A stretch of 64,000 nucleotides of DNA from Bolinopsis microptera (Eukaryota > Ctenophora > Tentaculata > Lobata > Bolinopsidae): assembly GCF_026151205.1 (NCBI RefSeq), contig NC_087081.1, forward strand, positions 11,285,113-11,349,112, written 5' to 3'. Below the pieces are notes generated by a model that searched no databases, was not told where the DNA came from, and saw only the letters and a program-made list of their open reading frames with translations. Shown here piece by piece: positions 53,201 to 64,000 of this stretch. How positions within the stretch are numbered: position 1 is the first letter of the stretch; every line of letters starts with the position of its first letter. The position numbers and the translations under genes are program-made.

Positions 53201-56200
53201 GTTACGATCAGTCGATAATTTCCACAATTTTTAGTTGCTATCGAGGGGATGTGTTTATCAACAACGACAAGGTCATGAGAGGCCTGGTTACTTCGCTATT
53301 CACAAGGATTCGGTTAGTTTGCTAATTTAACAATAAAAACTTTAAATAAATAAAGCTAATCATATTATTTTTGCGATTTAAAAAAAACATTCGATCTTGA
53401 TATTGGTAATCTAATTTGAACGATTCTTATGTTTGATCTGACACAAATATGTACCGATAAACTGCTGTAGTGCTGTATATAAAATTTGACTTTATTTATT
53501 TATATTTATTATCTAATTTTGTCTAAACTCGTATTGAACTCTATTCTAACTCTCAGGTTAACGAGAAGCTTGATTATGATTGGTACGGTTCGTACGGTAA
53601 CGAAGTTCATCCTGAATACCCTTACAGGTTACACGGTTATCTAATTATTTTCTTATCTAACACCGTCAAATCACTCATGTATAATTAAATAGATTAACAA
53701 TCGTCAAAAAGTTGAGTCTTTAGAGGACAACATGTAAATTGTTTAAAAAAAACCAGGTACTCAACTATAGTTAGAAGTTTCTAGATAGACCTGGTCCACC
53801 AAACGCTTGCGATTACTTTATCGTATTATTCGTACTACATTTTATTCATTTTATTATTATTAATTCGAGTACCACTAACAGAGATCGGTTGGGCGAAGAG
53901 TACACCTTTGGTTATCCCCAGCATTTTGATGTTATCGGAGCTGAGTCACATGCTTGTCGTGAGCGAGCAGCTCTCTTCAACATGAGCTATTTTGGGAAAT
54001 TCTTTTTGACCGGTCCAGACGCTCAGGTGCGATTATTGCAGCGAATAGAATGCAAATTATGCGAATTATGTAAATATGACTTACTTTACTCTGTAAGGTG
54101 GGTCATAATGTTGTTAAGATAATTTTGGGAATATTAATCAAGTTAATATTAAGGTTCCTACTTAACTGTTCGTTAACTTCATTAACATAAGCAGCTTTTA
54201 TCACACTTTTACAAATAAACTGAAAGACCGGCCCTAAAATTACAATTTAAAATAATGGAGTTATGGATTGCGCCGTAACAATTGTTATCTCAAGTTTAAA
54301 CAAATTTTTGTTGATTTTTGTTGAGAAAACTTGCCTCATGGGTCCAAGATTCGACTACACAGTTTAAACATATTAATTATTATATAGTATACCATCATTT
54401 AGAAAATGACTGTCTAGTTATAATATAACTTTCGGATGGTTAATACATTTTTCCTGTGGTAATGTAATCATAATACGACAAATTCTTGATCAATAATCTC
54501 AAAAATCGTTTCTCACGAATGAATGAGATTACTCAGATAAAACCAAGCCTAATTAACCATTTAACTTTATCACATCAAGGCTGTGGTTAACCTACTTACA
54601 TCCAAGCTGTGGCACCAAATTTTCTCCAGAATGTCTTCGCAAATTATCTGCTGAACTTTATCTGCCGTCTTTCTGGATGTGGGCTTTGTTAACTATTTAC
54701 TTACCTTCCAGGCTGTTGTTGATTACCTCTGCTGCTCTAACATAAACAAAGGACCCGGAGGGACGGTGTACACCAACATGCTCAACAAGAACGGGGGTTC
54801 TGAAAGTGACCTCACAGTCTCACACATAGAACCGTGTCCAGAGTACGTATTAGAGATTTATCTGGGGCCGGGCCGCCGGGGGGGGGGGGGGGGGATCTTT
54901 ATTGCTTTTCTGAAATTGTGTTCTGGTCTTTTACTATTTACATGATATTCAGTCTCGTCTTGAGGCTGAAATCTAATATCTTTACAAAAAGAACACTTTC
55001 CACTTGACACGGTGACACGTCTATGTTGTCACATTACATGCCCTTAATCAACAAAACTCCATTGTTCCGATAGTAACTCCCTTGTAATAATCGCACACTG
55101 CTCCCATTTTAACTATCCTGTGTCCACTTCTTCGTCACTAAATTCCCATTTTCCCAGGACAGGGCATGACAGGTTCTACGTAGCCTGTGGAGGGGGATCC
55201 TCCTACAGGGACATGGGCCACATTCTCAACGTTATTGACGATAAGAAGTTTGATTGTTCTGTTGCCGGTACGTATAACACGCTTTAAAGTTAAAAAGTTG
55301 AAAATTTCGAAGTTCAAATTTAGTGCCCGGATCTCATTATTCTCATGTGGCTCGTTAAAATCACGCGTGATGGTGTAATGCGATGGCGTGACGTCATGAT
55401 TGTGTAGGTTTCGTGCGCTTCCACTTTCACTTACCCCTTTATTTCAGATCACAGCTCAGATTATGGTATGCTCAGTCTACAGGGACCCAAAAGTAGAGCA
55501 ATCCTGGAGAGTATCTGTGACAATGATTTGTCAAACGAGGCGTTCCCCTTCTCATCACATCAGCTCACCACTATTGGTGGCCACGAGGTAAGGATCATTG
55601 GTTATTATTTAGTTATACGTATTATAATAGTTATTATTTCAGTTTCTTAACTTGTTTTACGAGAATTCCTCCTATTTTTCGGCACAAAACCACGTGATTT
55701 CGGCACCACGTGACATGACATCACCCTAACACCACGTGACATCACCCCAACACCAGTACCACGTGACATCACCACAACACCACGTGACGTCACCACCCCC
55801 AGGTTCGCCTGATGAGGTTGACGTTTGTGGGAGAGCTAGGCTGGGAGTTGCACATTCCTTCAGACGCCCTAGTGGACGTGTACAACACAGTGATGGCTGC
55901 TGGAGAACCTCACGGTATTGTGGACTCTGGTTACCGTGCTATTGATTCACTCAGCTCTGAGAAAGGTTACACTATTTTTACTGCTATTCAATGATGCGTC
56001 GTAAAACATTGTGAAGATATGTTTTGCTAATGATAATATGATATCGATCTTATAATGAGATAAGACATATCTTAAATGTTTCTGGCAGAAAGCCATGGTA
56101 TTTGTACGGCAAGTCCTAAATCCTAAGGAATTCCTTTTATCAGGGTACAAACATTGGCACGAGGATGTACGACCTGACACGACCCCATTGGAGGCAGGCA

Positions 56201-59200
56201 TGGCCTGGTTGGTTAACTCCAAACTCAAGACTGGTGTTGATTTCTTGGGACGAGATGCTCTGTTGGCTCAGAAGAAATCCGGGATTAAGAAACGTCTTGT
56301 GTGCCTTAAGGTCGAGAGGTAAAACTACTACCTCTTAAATTATTACTTTGTAATTACTAACTAAGTAATTCCGCATAATTCTTCATCTTCACCGAATGAT
56401 CTTGTTTCTTCGAACCAAAAAATTTAATTCAAACCGCACCCTCAGCCATGTTGACGAGGCGTCAGTCTACTTTAAATAAGTGCACTGGAGCTTATTCTCT
56501 TATTGGATATTTTATGCAAAGCTTTTAAAACCGAGCATAATCTTCTTAATCCTTAATCGATGTGATGATTGAGTCATTTACGCAATGATCTTTTACTGAT
56601 GTGACCACCAGCAAGCTGAAATGATACAAAGTTAGTGGCTCGTCCCTCGGGATACAGTATAAGTTGGTATTTGATTCAGAATTTCCTATTCCTCATCAAA
56701 CATTTAACATAACTTATCTCATAAAAGGTTTCATGCTTTGTGATAGGTAGTTACTAATTACTAGCTCAAGCTACGAATATTCATAACTTTGGTTGTGATT
56801 GATGTTTTTGATGCGGTAAAAAGTATAGGTAAGGGAGTACTTGGAACTTTGTTGTCATTGTCAAATAAAAATCCATACTTTTTACCGTGCGGAGCTAGAT
56901 GTTGAAGAGAAATTAAGATATATAACTGATTTTAAATTTCTTTTAATATAGCTGTATTTCCACAAGCGGGTTTCTAGTAATACTATAATATTATATTCGA
57001 GTAGATATCAGGAAGAAGATCTGCTAAATTACCGTTAAAAACATAAGGATTCATTTTTGGGCTTTTACATAACATTTCTTCAGCACTTCAGTTATAGTAT
57101 TACCATAAACGGTCGAAGTTGACTTATTTAAAGTGTGAAATAATGATCATTATTCGCATTCACCCTAATAAATACGAAGAATAACCATTAAATCTTAAAA
57201 GTCATATTTACAAAACATAACATTAATATTTTAATAATGACTTAAGATGGTAATGGTAAAATGAAACTTTAATTTACCTGGACAGCAGAATTCAGGTTGA
57301 CAAGCCTGAGACTCAGAGCTGAGTCCCTGACAATTTGTGTCCGGACAGGTTCTGCTCCTAGTCCGAGTTTCTCCTCCATTAAAAGAAGAACACTCAGACC
57401 ACTCCCCAAAGTTGCTCCATCCACCACTAAGGTCGCTCCATTGACCACCTTCTTCTTCTTCGTAGGGGGCTGTGGTCAATATCACTAATGGTAAGATCGT
57501 GACCACTGTAAGACCATTCTCTTCGGCCGTGTCTATGATAGGGATTTTATGTTATTTTAAACCAAATATTTTAATACTATACTTAATTGCCGTCATAATA
57601 TGATAGCAATATTTTTAGCTCTGAAACCTCCTGCGTCCTTTGAATGTGCATTCCTTTGTCAAAGGCACTTTTTAAATTATGTATAACTGTGAAGTGACAC
57701 AGAGAAACTAAACACCAGAGAGAAAACACCAGAGAGAAACTAAACACCAGTGGAAAATATTCTGATAAAGTTACCTGATGGTCTGTAAAAATCAGATTCG
57801 GAATCGGAGTCACTGAACTCGAGCTGTCCAACTTGTCTTGTCCAGTCACTCTCAGTAGTATCACATGTTGTGGGTGATATTGAGACATCCGCTACTTTCT
57901 CAGAATTGCAGTGTATGGTCATCCTTGGTCCAGCTAGTTTTGTGATAGTCCATATCGTGTTTTGGTCATCCGGAAGATTTTTGGAGAAATTGAGGAAATA
58001 TGCACAGGCGCCAATCTGGTGCGATGATAAAGAACTGCCAAGGAGGATGGTAAGTTCTCCTACCGTATCTCCACCTATGCTGAAGAAATTCACCGACAGC
58101 AAATCTCCATGTCCCACTGTTTTAATCTCTAGTGGAGTACTTTCAAGGTCATGAGCTATCTTAACTTCACGCTCCACTTCTATCCAACCTGAAAAATATT
58201 GCATGCCTAAATCTGTCCCTGCTCCATGTTTAAAAGAATACTTTTCATAACAACACATAACAACACATAACAACACATAACAACACATAACAACAACACA
58301 TAACAACACGTCATAATTAAACAAGGTAGATATAATCTCTAGAAACGGAATTTTACCTTCAAGATTAGCTGGGTTATGTGTAGCTGTCACTCTCACGATG
58401 AGATTTAAAAGGAAGATCATCATGTCTCTCTTCAAACAGATGGAATATATTTTGATGAATATTTCTGTGCCACCGTTTTTCCCTGGTCAATAACACACCT
58501 CAACTGAGAGAAAGGCTCGAATAGTTATCCAAGGTGTTCGAGAGCATACAAAACCAAAATCGAGCTGTTGAATTGTAATGATCCTGGCCTGGTCCACAAC
58601 AAGAGCACCCTACCCTCTAGGTGCTAGGCTAGAGTCACGTGTGCTGCAAAGACCACGTGATCAGCCGTCACGTGATCAACTTGAGGTAACAACTCAACAA
58701 ATAAAAATGCAGATTATGGAGTCTGTCCTTTAGCGAGTGTAATGTGCCTTGTTCTCTGGTGGATAATCGTCGATTTAAATCGTGCTCAAGCACCTCTTTA
58801 TAATCGCATAATAGCTTGTGAGGGATGCTGCATGTTCAAGATGCTAATGCTATTGTATTTTTACAATGCGACTAAGAGTTAGGCTTGAGAGCAATATAGA
58901 GAGTTTGATAAAGTTAAGAGCGTGAAATTACACAATGGTTCGCCAGGATACTAAGTGTATGACCCCCCCCCCCCCCCCCGCCGCCAGGATACTAAGTGTA
59001 TGACCCCCCTGCCAGGATACTAAGTGTATGACCCCCCGCCAGGATACTAAGTGTATGACCCCCCCCCGCCAGGATACTAAGTGTACGTATGACCCCCGCC
59101 AGGATACTAAGTGTATGACCCCCCGCCAGGATACTAAGTGTATGACCCCCCCCCCCCCCGCCAGGATACTAAGTGTATGACCCCCCCACCGCCAGGATAC

Positions 59201-60967
59201 TAAGTGTATGACCCCCCCCCGCCAGGATACTAAGTGTATGACCCCCCCGCCAGGATACTAAGTGTATGACCCCCCCCCGCCAGGATACTAAGTGTATGAC
59301 CCCCCCCCCCGCCGCCAGGATACTAAGTGTATGACCCCCCCGCCAGGATACTAAGTGTATGACCCCCCCCCCCCCCCCCGCCAGGATACTAAGTGTATGA
59401 CCCCCCCCCCCCCGCCAGGATACTAAGTGTATGACCCCCCCCCCCGCCAGGATGACTCGTACATTATATAAACCAGGACCTCACATATTATTGTATACTA
59501 GCAGGAACCCGTCTAACCCTAAAGTGGTGTCAAGACTCAAGAGACTAAATTCTAAAATAATTATTACCTTTTTTGAGTCCAAATTTTGGGCACTAAAATT
59601 CTTATTCCTTGGCCTATTTTGTTTTTTCCCCGCCAGGATGACTCACATATTATTGTACAATGTACATCATCATGATTATGGTATTAAGCCTTTGACTTTT
59701 GAGGGTTAAGAATCACACTATTTATTATTTTGAAACTATCAATTCAATATACTGCAAATTTTAGTAAGCTTTGAAACAGCAGTTTTTAGAAGAAAATTCG
59801 AAACTACTGGTGAAATTATGGTTAAGTAATTGTTACTGCTTCAAATATAATCAAATCATCAACTGAAATGGTTATTAGTAATAAATTGCTTAGTGTGAAT
59901 TTGTTATGATTATTGTTTCTATCCTACATGTGACATTATAATATTATAGTATGTCCTATGTAAATACATATATAACGAACCAAACATATAATTTTTGTTG
60001 CTTTTCATTGGGATATTTATTTATTGTGGGCAAATATTTTTACGTTTATTGAATGATAACATTTTCGTACCGTGACAACCGTGACGTTTTTTGAATGTTG
60101 TATTTTTACGGTCACGTTTTGGCATCGAGTTAATAATAATCGAGTTAATAATAATCCGGGAACCGGGGAACATATAAATATAGACCACTATTATAACTGT
60201 GAGTGCTGGAGCATCATTTTACCCTTTAAAAATACATTCTATCCGTCTTGGCAAAAAATACAGACTCATGATTATAAATAACTAATAACTTCTAATGCTG
60301 TATCATTAAATCAGCGACCGCATGGCAAAACGGTTCCTCGTAATTGAATCTACTTAAAAACTAAATCATAAAAATATTATATTCTAGAAGAATTCTATTC
60401 TATATCAAGGTATCAACATAAAACAAAGATTAATAGCGAACATTGTGTGTCGCTTTCACGAAGGGGTCGTTCACACATTACGTGAACAACCCTAAACCCT
60501 AAAACACTATAATATAGTTATATAATTCATAACTGAAATATCTTTAATTATTCTAGTATGTACGAAGGAAAAGCACCAATTTGCAACCCATTAACCCCCA
60601 CCCCCCCCCCCCCCCCTTTTTCTCAGAAACCTCATCATACAAATTACAGAGGGCCTCTTTACACAGTCACACAGATGTCCCTGACAATTATCAGCGGCCG
60701 TGACCAGGGTTTTGGTTAATTTATAGTCGAGGTTTCAGTTGGATTTTAAAAAAATCAGATTCATGTCTCACTTCATCTATATAATAACCCTCACATTTCA
60801 GCCCAGTACCACTGGTGACACTAGAAGCGATATCACGTGATGGTGACGTGGTGGGGTGGGTGTCTCGTACTGCGTACGGGTACAGTGTGGGGTGTAACGT
60901 AGCGTGGGGCTACATTGAGCATCCTGAGAAGATAAAACTGGATTGGGTCAAGTCTGGCAAATATCAG
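44230..60967 (+). CDS. SARDH: Sarcosine dehydrogenase, mitochondrial (22 exons, 3' end missing)
   Basis: Exons: 44230-44343, 44454-44583, 48652-48771, 49043-49128, 49655-49763, 50069-50164, 50479-50558, 50764-50872, 51281-51393, 51698-51830, 52027-52113, 52510-52644, 52890-52990, 53235-53312, 53557-53627, 53882-54026, 54712-54842, 55158-55267, 55448-55587, 55803-55965, 56144-56318, 60802-60967. Phases agree: 864 codons; animal homologues have ~900, so a last exon lies beyond the window or was missed. The enzyme oxidises sarcosine to glycine, passing one carbon to tetrahydrofolate, in the mitochondrial matrix. Evidence: Arg-rich transit peptide, FAD-binding [17 protein letters not shown], flavin-attachment His86 in [36 protein letters not shown], and a C-terminal folate-binding aminomethyltransferase half ([35 protein letters not shown]). 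SARDH fits better than DMGDH or PDPR. Confidence 0.95.
45484..45527. repeat. Perfect 21+21 bp palindrome
   Basis: ATTGGATTGTGATGTTAACT plus T, then a TT spacer, then the exact inverse. It could form a cruciform or a tight RNA hairpin within SARDH intron 2. There are no flanking repeats to mark it as a transposon. Confidence 0.9.
46186..46789 (+). CDS. Small secreted protein with two ShK domains
   Basis: Exons 46186-46234, 46426-46545 and 46668-46789 (291 nt, 96 residues) join in phase. Exon 1 is a clean signal peptide (residues 1-16). Exons 2 and 3 each encode one six-cysteine ShKT domain of about 38-40 residues, so domain and exon borders coincide. The gene is nested in the same orientation in SARDH intron 2. 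ShK domains occur in cnidarian potassium-channel-blocking peptides but also in matrix, protease and nematode proteins. I see no propeptide cleavage site typical of venom precursors, so toxin function is not shown. Confidence 0.85.
47791..48014. repeat. 48-49 bp minisatellite carrying a splice-acceptor-like core
   Basis: About five units with a TTTTTACAGGTACCACGTGA core followed by CACCATGACTCTATGAGGCCTT. The core copies the acceptor and first codons of SARDH exon 3 (TTTACAG|GTACCACGTGGCAC, boundary at 48651/48652). Two shorter units lie at 48566-48651, touching the real exon. Confidence 0.88.
48566..48651. repeat. Short units of the acceptor-derived minisatellite
   Basis: Two TTACAGGTACCACGTGACAC units stand immediately before the true acceptor of SARDH exon 3. 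Each contains an AG preceded by pyrimidine-rich sequence, so they are potential decoy acceptors. Confidence 0.85.
50876..51075. repeat. (TTGCAC)n array at SARDH exon 8 donor
   Basis: Roughly 32 copies of TTGCAC, nearly perfect, starting three bases after the GT donor (50873). Both strands are open, giving Leu-His or Gln-Val peptides, which are artefacts of the repeat. Confidence 0.95.
51405..51603. repeat. 11 bp minisatellite in SARDH intron 9
   Basis: Units TTCTAGATCAG, TTATAGATCAG and TTCTGGATCAG repeat about 17 times, starting ~12 bases after the exon 9 donor. The array drifts from the TAGATCAG to the TGGATCAG variant along its length. Confidence 0.92.
55691..55790. repeat. ~25 bp CACGTGA minisatellite before SARDH exon 20
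   Basis: Five CACGTGA sites in units like AACACCACGTGACATCACC. The array ends about 12 bases before the exon 20 acceptor (55802). Confidence 0.85.
57231..58423 (-). CDS. Secreted protein with C-terminal TSP1 domain
   Basis: Exons in coding order: 58357-58423, 57775-58188 and 57278-57469. The last exon either ends at the GTAAAT donor (more exons then missing) or reads through to a stop at 57231, giving 239 residues in phase. It has an N-terminal signal peptide ([14 protein letters not shown]). A ~135-residue middle domain ends in [14 protein letters not shown], a motif I associate with uncharacterised invertebrate extracellular proteins. An acidic linker follows, then one thrombospondin type-1 repeat ([10 protein letters not shown]...RTRSRTC, ~50 residues with six or more cysteines). 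It is expected outside the cell, binding matrix or glycans. Nested antisense in SARDH intron 21. Confidence 0.75.
58246..58310. repeat. (CATAACAACA)n repeat
   Basis: Six or so tandem copies of CATAACAACA, one with an extra ACA, in the first intron of the TSP1-domain gene. Confidence 0.9.
58963..59455. repeat. Minisatellite with poly(C) spacers in SARDH intron 21
   Basis: About 17 copies of GCCAGGATACTAAGTGTATG followed by A and 5-18 cytosines. The 22-base core is almost invariant, while the C run changes length in every copy. One copy has a GTAC insertion. Confidence 0.95.
59456..60801. other. Rest of SARDH intron 21
   Basis: AT-rich intron with one stray GCCAGGATGACTC copy of the minisatellite core near 59632 and a poly(C) tract at 60600-60616. 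No gene was seen. Confidence 0.5.
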
Positions 60968-61453
60968 GTTGGTTTTGGTCGATATTAACCTTGCCGTGGT
61001 GGTTTCTGTGCGAGGCAGTCATAGTGAAGTGACGTTTTAAGTTTTTTTGTGCCTTTAGCTCTTTAGGAAATTTAGCATTTCGTACAGCTCGTCTTAGGAT
61101 AATATGACTGTACTGGCGTGAAACTAAGTTAAAATAAATCAACCGATGATGATGATGAAAATCTAAAATATATGGCTACAATGAGCATCTTAATAACAAT
61201 ATTAATTCAATCCTATAATGTGCCATGTAATAATATTAAATCCGTTGTATGTATCTACTTAACAAACTTCTTATCGGTCATGTAATCCTGAAAATGTGTT
61301 GCTGTTAATACTTTAATAGATAAGCAGCGTTATCACTCAGAAATCAACCCAGTTATTATTAAGAAACTGTTTACACCATTAAAATATTCAAAACCCCTAA
61401 AAGAAATCAAGTCATCCTAAAATGGTGATCAGTACAGATCAAGACAGCTAGAG

Positions 61454-61852
61454 TTAAAATTTGTTTCTCCAAGCACCTCTATCATCGGCTAATATCTTAA
61501 GCTTATTAAGATCATTCAAAGAGTTAAGTTTTAAACCTCTACGGGTCAAATCATTCACAATAATCTTGAACAAATTCTTACGATGCGCACCGACGCGCCC
61601 TTTACAGTTTGTTGTGACAGCAAACTTTAACGCTAATGCAGCGGGGGAGTCATCAGCACTACGCAAGATATGACCTAGGAGCTTCCACCTTGCTTTAGGG
61701 ACACGATCTGATAGCTTTACTGAGTTACATCTTAGGTATAAGTTTGCATTGGATATTGTTCCATGAGGCCAATAAATGTTCAGTAATGATCTAAGGTGTT
61801 TTCTATGGCAAATGTCTAGTTTTAATAACAAATTTGAAAAAGAGGGGACCAA
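61454..61852 (-). mobile_element. C-terminal fragment of a non-LTR retrotransposon
   Basis: 132 open codons with LDICHRKHLRSLLNIYWP, a HILR segment (RWKLLGHILR) and a final LADDRGAWR. This is the usual C-terminal end of Jockey/CR1-like non-LTR polyproteins. The following minus-strand frame (61857-62147) is basic and Ser-rich with no recognised domain and may be another fragment. It lies in the last SARDH intron. Confidence 0.75.
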
Positions 61853-62169
61853 AATTTCAATTGTCTAAATAATTATAATCTGATGAGTCAGTTGTGACTG
61901 GTGACACGTATCCTATTGGTGGTCGTCGATTACACGCTATATGATGCGGTAAAAATTTTCTGGGTTTCTTTTCCTTTTTCTTGGTTACTCCTGCACTGCT
62001 ACTTTTGATTGCTGAACTTGTTGAGACAGTGTTCTTATCTTCTACTGATTTAACTTGACTGCAAACTAAACTGTTCCTGATAAAATGACGTTCGTTTGGC
62101 GTTTTATTTCTCGAGCTTTCTCTCTGAATTCTGCTACCAGTTTTCAAAGTTCTACTCTCCGGTCCAGGG

Positions 62170-62660
62170 TTCGATCAGGTGTCAGATAAACATTTTTGAA
62201 AATCGTGCTATTGAGCTCCTTCAATTTTATCAAAAGATCTGCCAATGTGGTTGAACTGTTCAATACGACCTTGACAGGCCTGGAAATGTCACTACTATGC
62301 TTTTTCCCAATCCTCTCTGCCTCAAAAAAGCCTCAATCGATGAGAACCAGTGTACTCCAGGGTACACGTACGACACGTACCCTAGTTCGACAGGCACCAA
62401 GAAAACAACAGTTTCAAGAAAACAACAATTTTATTTAGCATCAGTTATAGCAAACATGACAGTATTTATATAAAACTAGCAGAACCTTTTGCACATGTCT
62501 TACGGGACTAGGAGTAGTTAGAGGGTGGCCAGAAGGAGTATAACTGTTACAAATATACGTCAATAAGAATCCATGGTGATACGGGAGAGTGCAGACCGCG
62601 ACCGTGAGGTTTACGCACCCAGTACCCACCCTTTCCTCCTGAATTCTTGATTGTATAGAT
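62170..62660 (+). mobile_element. 3' UTR fragment of a retroelement
   Basis: CAAGAAAACAACAATTTT and the later GTTTACGCACCCA block match 38720-39000 in order and orientation. Only the non-coding tail survives here. Confidence 0.6.
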
Positions 62661-63073
62661 ATTTATGCAAACGTGGTCATTTATACTAGTTTGACACGTA
62701 CCGTTGTTCGACAGGGGTGATTTCTGGCGAACTTAAGTTGTCCAACAGCTATAGCTCTATAGAGTATGTGGTTCAAGGACCAGACAGCAACATGCACACT
62801 CGCACAGTTTTAAATATACTGTTTTATGCAGTATATTTATGCACGTTTACTGCACTTGCGTTCCACAGAACGAATGATTTTCCTCGTATCAAGGCTTATT
62901 ATACAAAAACCGGTTTTGTGCAAAAATATATGCCAGTTTGCTCACTACACAGGTCCTATACACACATACAAGGTAAATTCGATGAATTTCATTGGTCTTA
63001 GAATAGATAAAGGGAGTCATTAGGTTTCCTCGATATCCTAATGAATTCTAGTAATTTACCACATATTGTAGTA

Positions 63074-63777
63074 CAGGGTGGCCCATATGTAACTACCCGC
63101 ACGCAACCCTTTAATAACTCACGTAATTCGATTAAGAATTGCTTACAATTTTCAGAGAATATAGGATATGGGTCGAACTTAGATTTGCTGAAAATTTCAT
63201 AAAATTTCATCGATTACAGAGGGTGTGGCACGCCACACGCCACAGTGAGCGTTATTAGGCGGTACCGAGCGGCGAGCATGTTGGGGGATGACGATCTGAT
63301 CACTTTAAGTGAATACTTATTATGACATTCCTTAAAATCAAAGAAATTTGCGTTATAGTGCTTCGGTTGCTGTCCTATGAGCAGGTTCCAACCAATCAGG
63401 CCATTGATTGAGTGAAGAAATCACAGATTAAGTGCCGGGATCATGTATCCGCCAGATCTTATAATGGTCATTAATCGGCTTAGTTGTAAACAACCAACTT
63501 CAGATTTTAGGAAAGCAATTCAATTATCAAACCAAATGTGTCTGGAAATTTAGGAGTTTCTAACTCAAAACGTTCTCATTTTATGGTGACAACTGACAAT
63601 AGAGAAAAAGAGGGAGTGGCGTGCAACACCCTCTGTAATTGATGAAATTTTACGACATTTTCAGGAAATCTAAGTTTGACCAATATCTATATTCTCTGTA
63701 ATTTTTAAGCAATTCTATTACGAATTACGTGAGTTATTAAAGGGTTGCGTGTGGGTAGTTAATTCTGGGCCACCCTG
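63074..63777. mobile_element. Mariner-type MITE, 704 bp
   Basis: The ends CAGGGTGGCCCA and its inverse are flanked by TA on both sides, the Tc1/mariner target site. Inverted repeats of ~160 bp (63074-63235 and ~63615-63777) share the CACACGCAACCC, ACGTAATTCG and ACAGAGGGTGT blocks. There is no transposase frame. A lone end of the same family (GGGCCACCCTGTA) lies at 49185-49198. Confidence 0.85.
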
Positions 63778-64000
63778 TACTTAGTTCTTGCCGCATGTCA
63801 ATCAGGTTTTACCACTTCAAAACTGGTTTCGCTTCGACTTACTTTTTGTAAAAGGCGCAAGATTATTTAACCCTAATTCATGTCAAGGAGACCTGGCTTT
63901 GTCGCGCGCAATGTTTTTATTTCGCGCGCGCAACCATGTGTTGTCTCTAGCTCAGCTGGATGCATGGATCTGTGTCGTGGCAAATTTTAGCCTGATCTGG

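Larger units (their letters stand above)
60968..64000. other. Last SARDH intron (to window end)
   Basis: It contains only retroelement fragments and the mariner-type MITE. I looked for the final SARDH exon (expected to encode ~30-40 residues rich in SPFDP-type motifs) and did not find it. Confidence 0.5.

Noticed and set aside
54878-54892. Frameshift at the poly(G) tract after SARDH exon 17.
   Set aside because: The GTACGT donor at 54843 ends the exon before the tract, so the run is intronic.

Overview
The window is animal DNA: about 35% GC, GT-AG introns, long multi-exon genes and many transposon remnants. The gene set and the retroelement type (PHD fingers, reverse transcriptase, C-terminal nuclease) suggest an early-branching invertebrate, with a cnidarian my best guess. 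That is inference; no species can be read from the sequence alone. Gene models were built by hand from splice signals and reading phase. The total coding length of each complete spliced model is divisible by three.

Layout. 1-460 holds two abutted non-LTR retroelement fragments. 712-1605 is an intronless C2H2 zinc-finger gene with a decayed extra finger after its stop. 2807-21603 is a 26-exon plus-strand gene for a predicted 927-residue protein with a Tudor-like N-terminus, a long acidic middle and eight C2H2 fingers. Its 7.5 kb intron 23 contains a complete antisense cathepsin L gene (14615-17091), whose promoter and first exon are tandemly duplicated (16821-19106). A two-exon gene for a small basic protein follows at 22605-22945.

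24-41 kb is transposon-rich. It holds a 370 bp MITE, a mosaic of degenerate repeats, and a 6.5 kb near-perfect palindrome (26003-32537, 70 bp spacer). Each palindrome arm carries a higher-order tandem repeat and a copy of a gene for a one-finger acidic protein. A 3.6 kb retroelement follows (33793-37377). 41387-43572 is an unrecognised, frameshifted gene-like segment.

44230-60967 is a sarcosine dehydrogenase gene, 22 exons seen, with its last exon apparently beyond the window. Two small genes for secreted proteins sit in its introns: a double-ShK peptide gene (46186-46789, same strand) and a TSP1-domain gene (57231-58423, opposite strand). The last intron holds retroelement debris and a mariner-type MITE (63074-63777).

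Recurring themes: genes for secreted or lysosomal proteins nested in introns of larger genes; minisatellites beside splice sites, one of them built from a copied splice acceptor; and an excess of CACGTGA motifs over the whole 64 kb.
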